Part shown: positions 63,881 to 64,000 of the stretch, one piece after another
How the letters are laid out: each line of letters opens with the position of its first letter
How positions within the stretch are numbered: position 1 is the stretch's first letter
NCBI GenBank assembly: GCA_021848345.1
Contig: JAJZUV010000002.1
Coordinates: 124,001-188,000 of the forward strand
Direction: 5' to 3'
DNA length: 64,000 nucleotides
Origin: Pseudomonadota bacterium
GTDB lineage: Bacteria; Pseudomonadota; Gammaproteobacteria; Burkholderiales; Burkholderiaceae_C
The notes under the pieces: generated by a model
The model's input: only the letters and a program-made list of their open reading frames with translations
Told to the model about the DNA's origin: nothing
Database searches by the model: none
Position numbers and translations under genes: made by a program

Positions 63881-64000
63881 TGTTGCCGGACACCGCAACC
63901 GGCACCGAGTGCCGGGCTTGGCTTGCTCGGCCCAGGCTGCACCCGGGCCGGCGGTCGTGGCGGCTCAAACCTCCGCGACGGCTCCAAATCTAGGCCTGCG

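Overview
Window of about 64 kb of very GC-rich bacterial chromosome. Gene content and synteny look betaproteobacterial (Burkholderiales-like); this is an inference from recognisable families, not a database result. Most of it is ordinary core genome: a truncated HME-type RND efflux operon, an HD-GYP protein, nadC-nadA, mnmC, fau, slt, a Rep/UvrD helicase, an SCO/copper-type cluster, acyP-rsmI-yraN-gmhA-BON, ppa, nhaA, a TPP-riboswitch-led thiCOSG(DE) operon, gltBD, pdxH, dsbG-like and msrA. The accessory part is about 30.7-42.6 kb. It carries regulators and transporters (LysR/MFS, two-component system/orphan SBP/MHS permease, TetR/EamA, GST) and is bracketed by two decayed protein fragments that look like integrative-conjugative-element remnants. 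The best candidates for a second look are: (1) an intact Y1/RAYT-like transposase relative upstream of gltB that has lost its HUH and Tyr motifs, followed by a nested-hairpin leader; (2) the accessory island with ICE scars; (3) a 97-bp near-perfect duplication with inverted ends at the 3' end of gltD; (4) a REPIN/MITE-like nested palindrome upstream of msrA; (5) the TCS/orphan SBP/MHS permease module; (6) tandem palindromic operators between tetR and eamA; (7) a promoter-embedded perfect palindrome upstream of an FNR-like gene. Many long ORFs in the supplied track are GC-driven shadow frames, and several track ORFs start far upstream of the real start; I corrected starts where I could. I found no CRISPR array, rRNA or tRNA. 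All family calls are from reading motifs, with no searches run.
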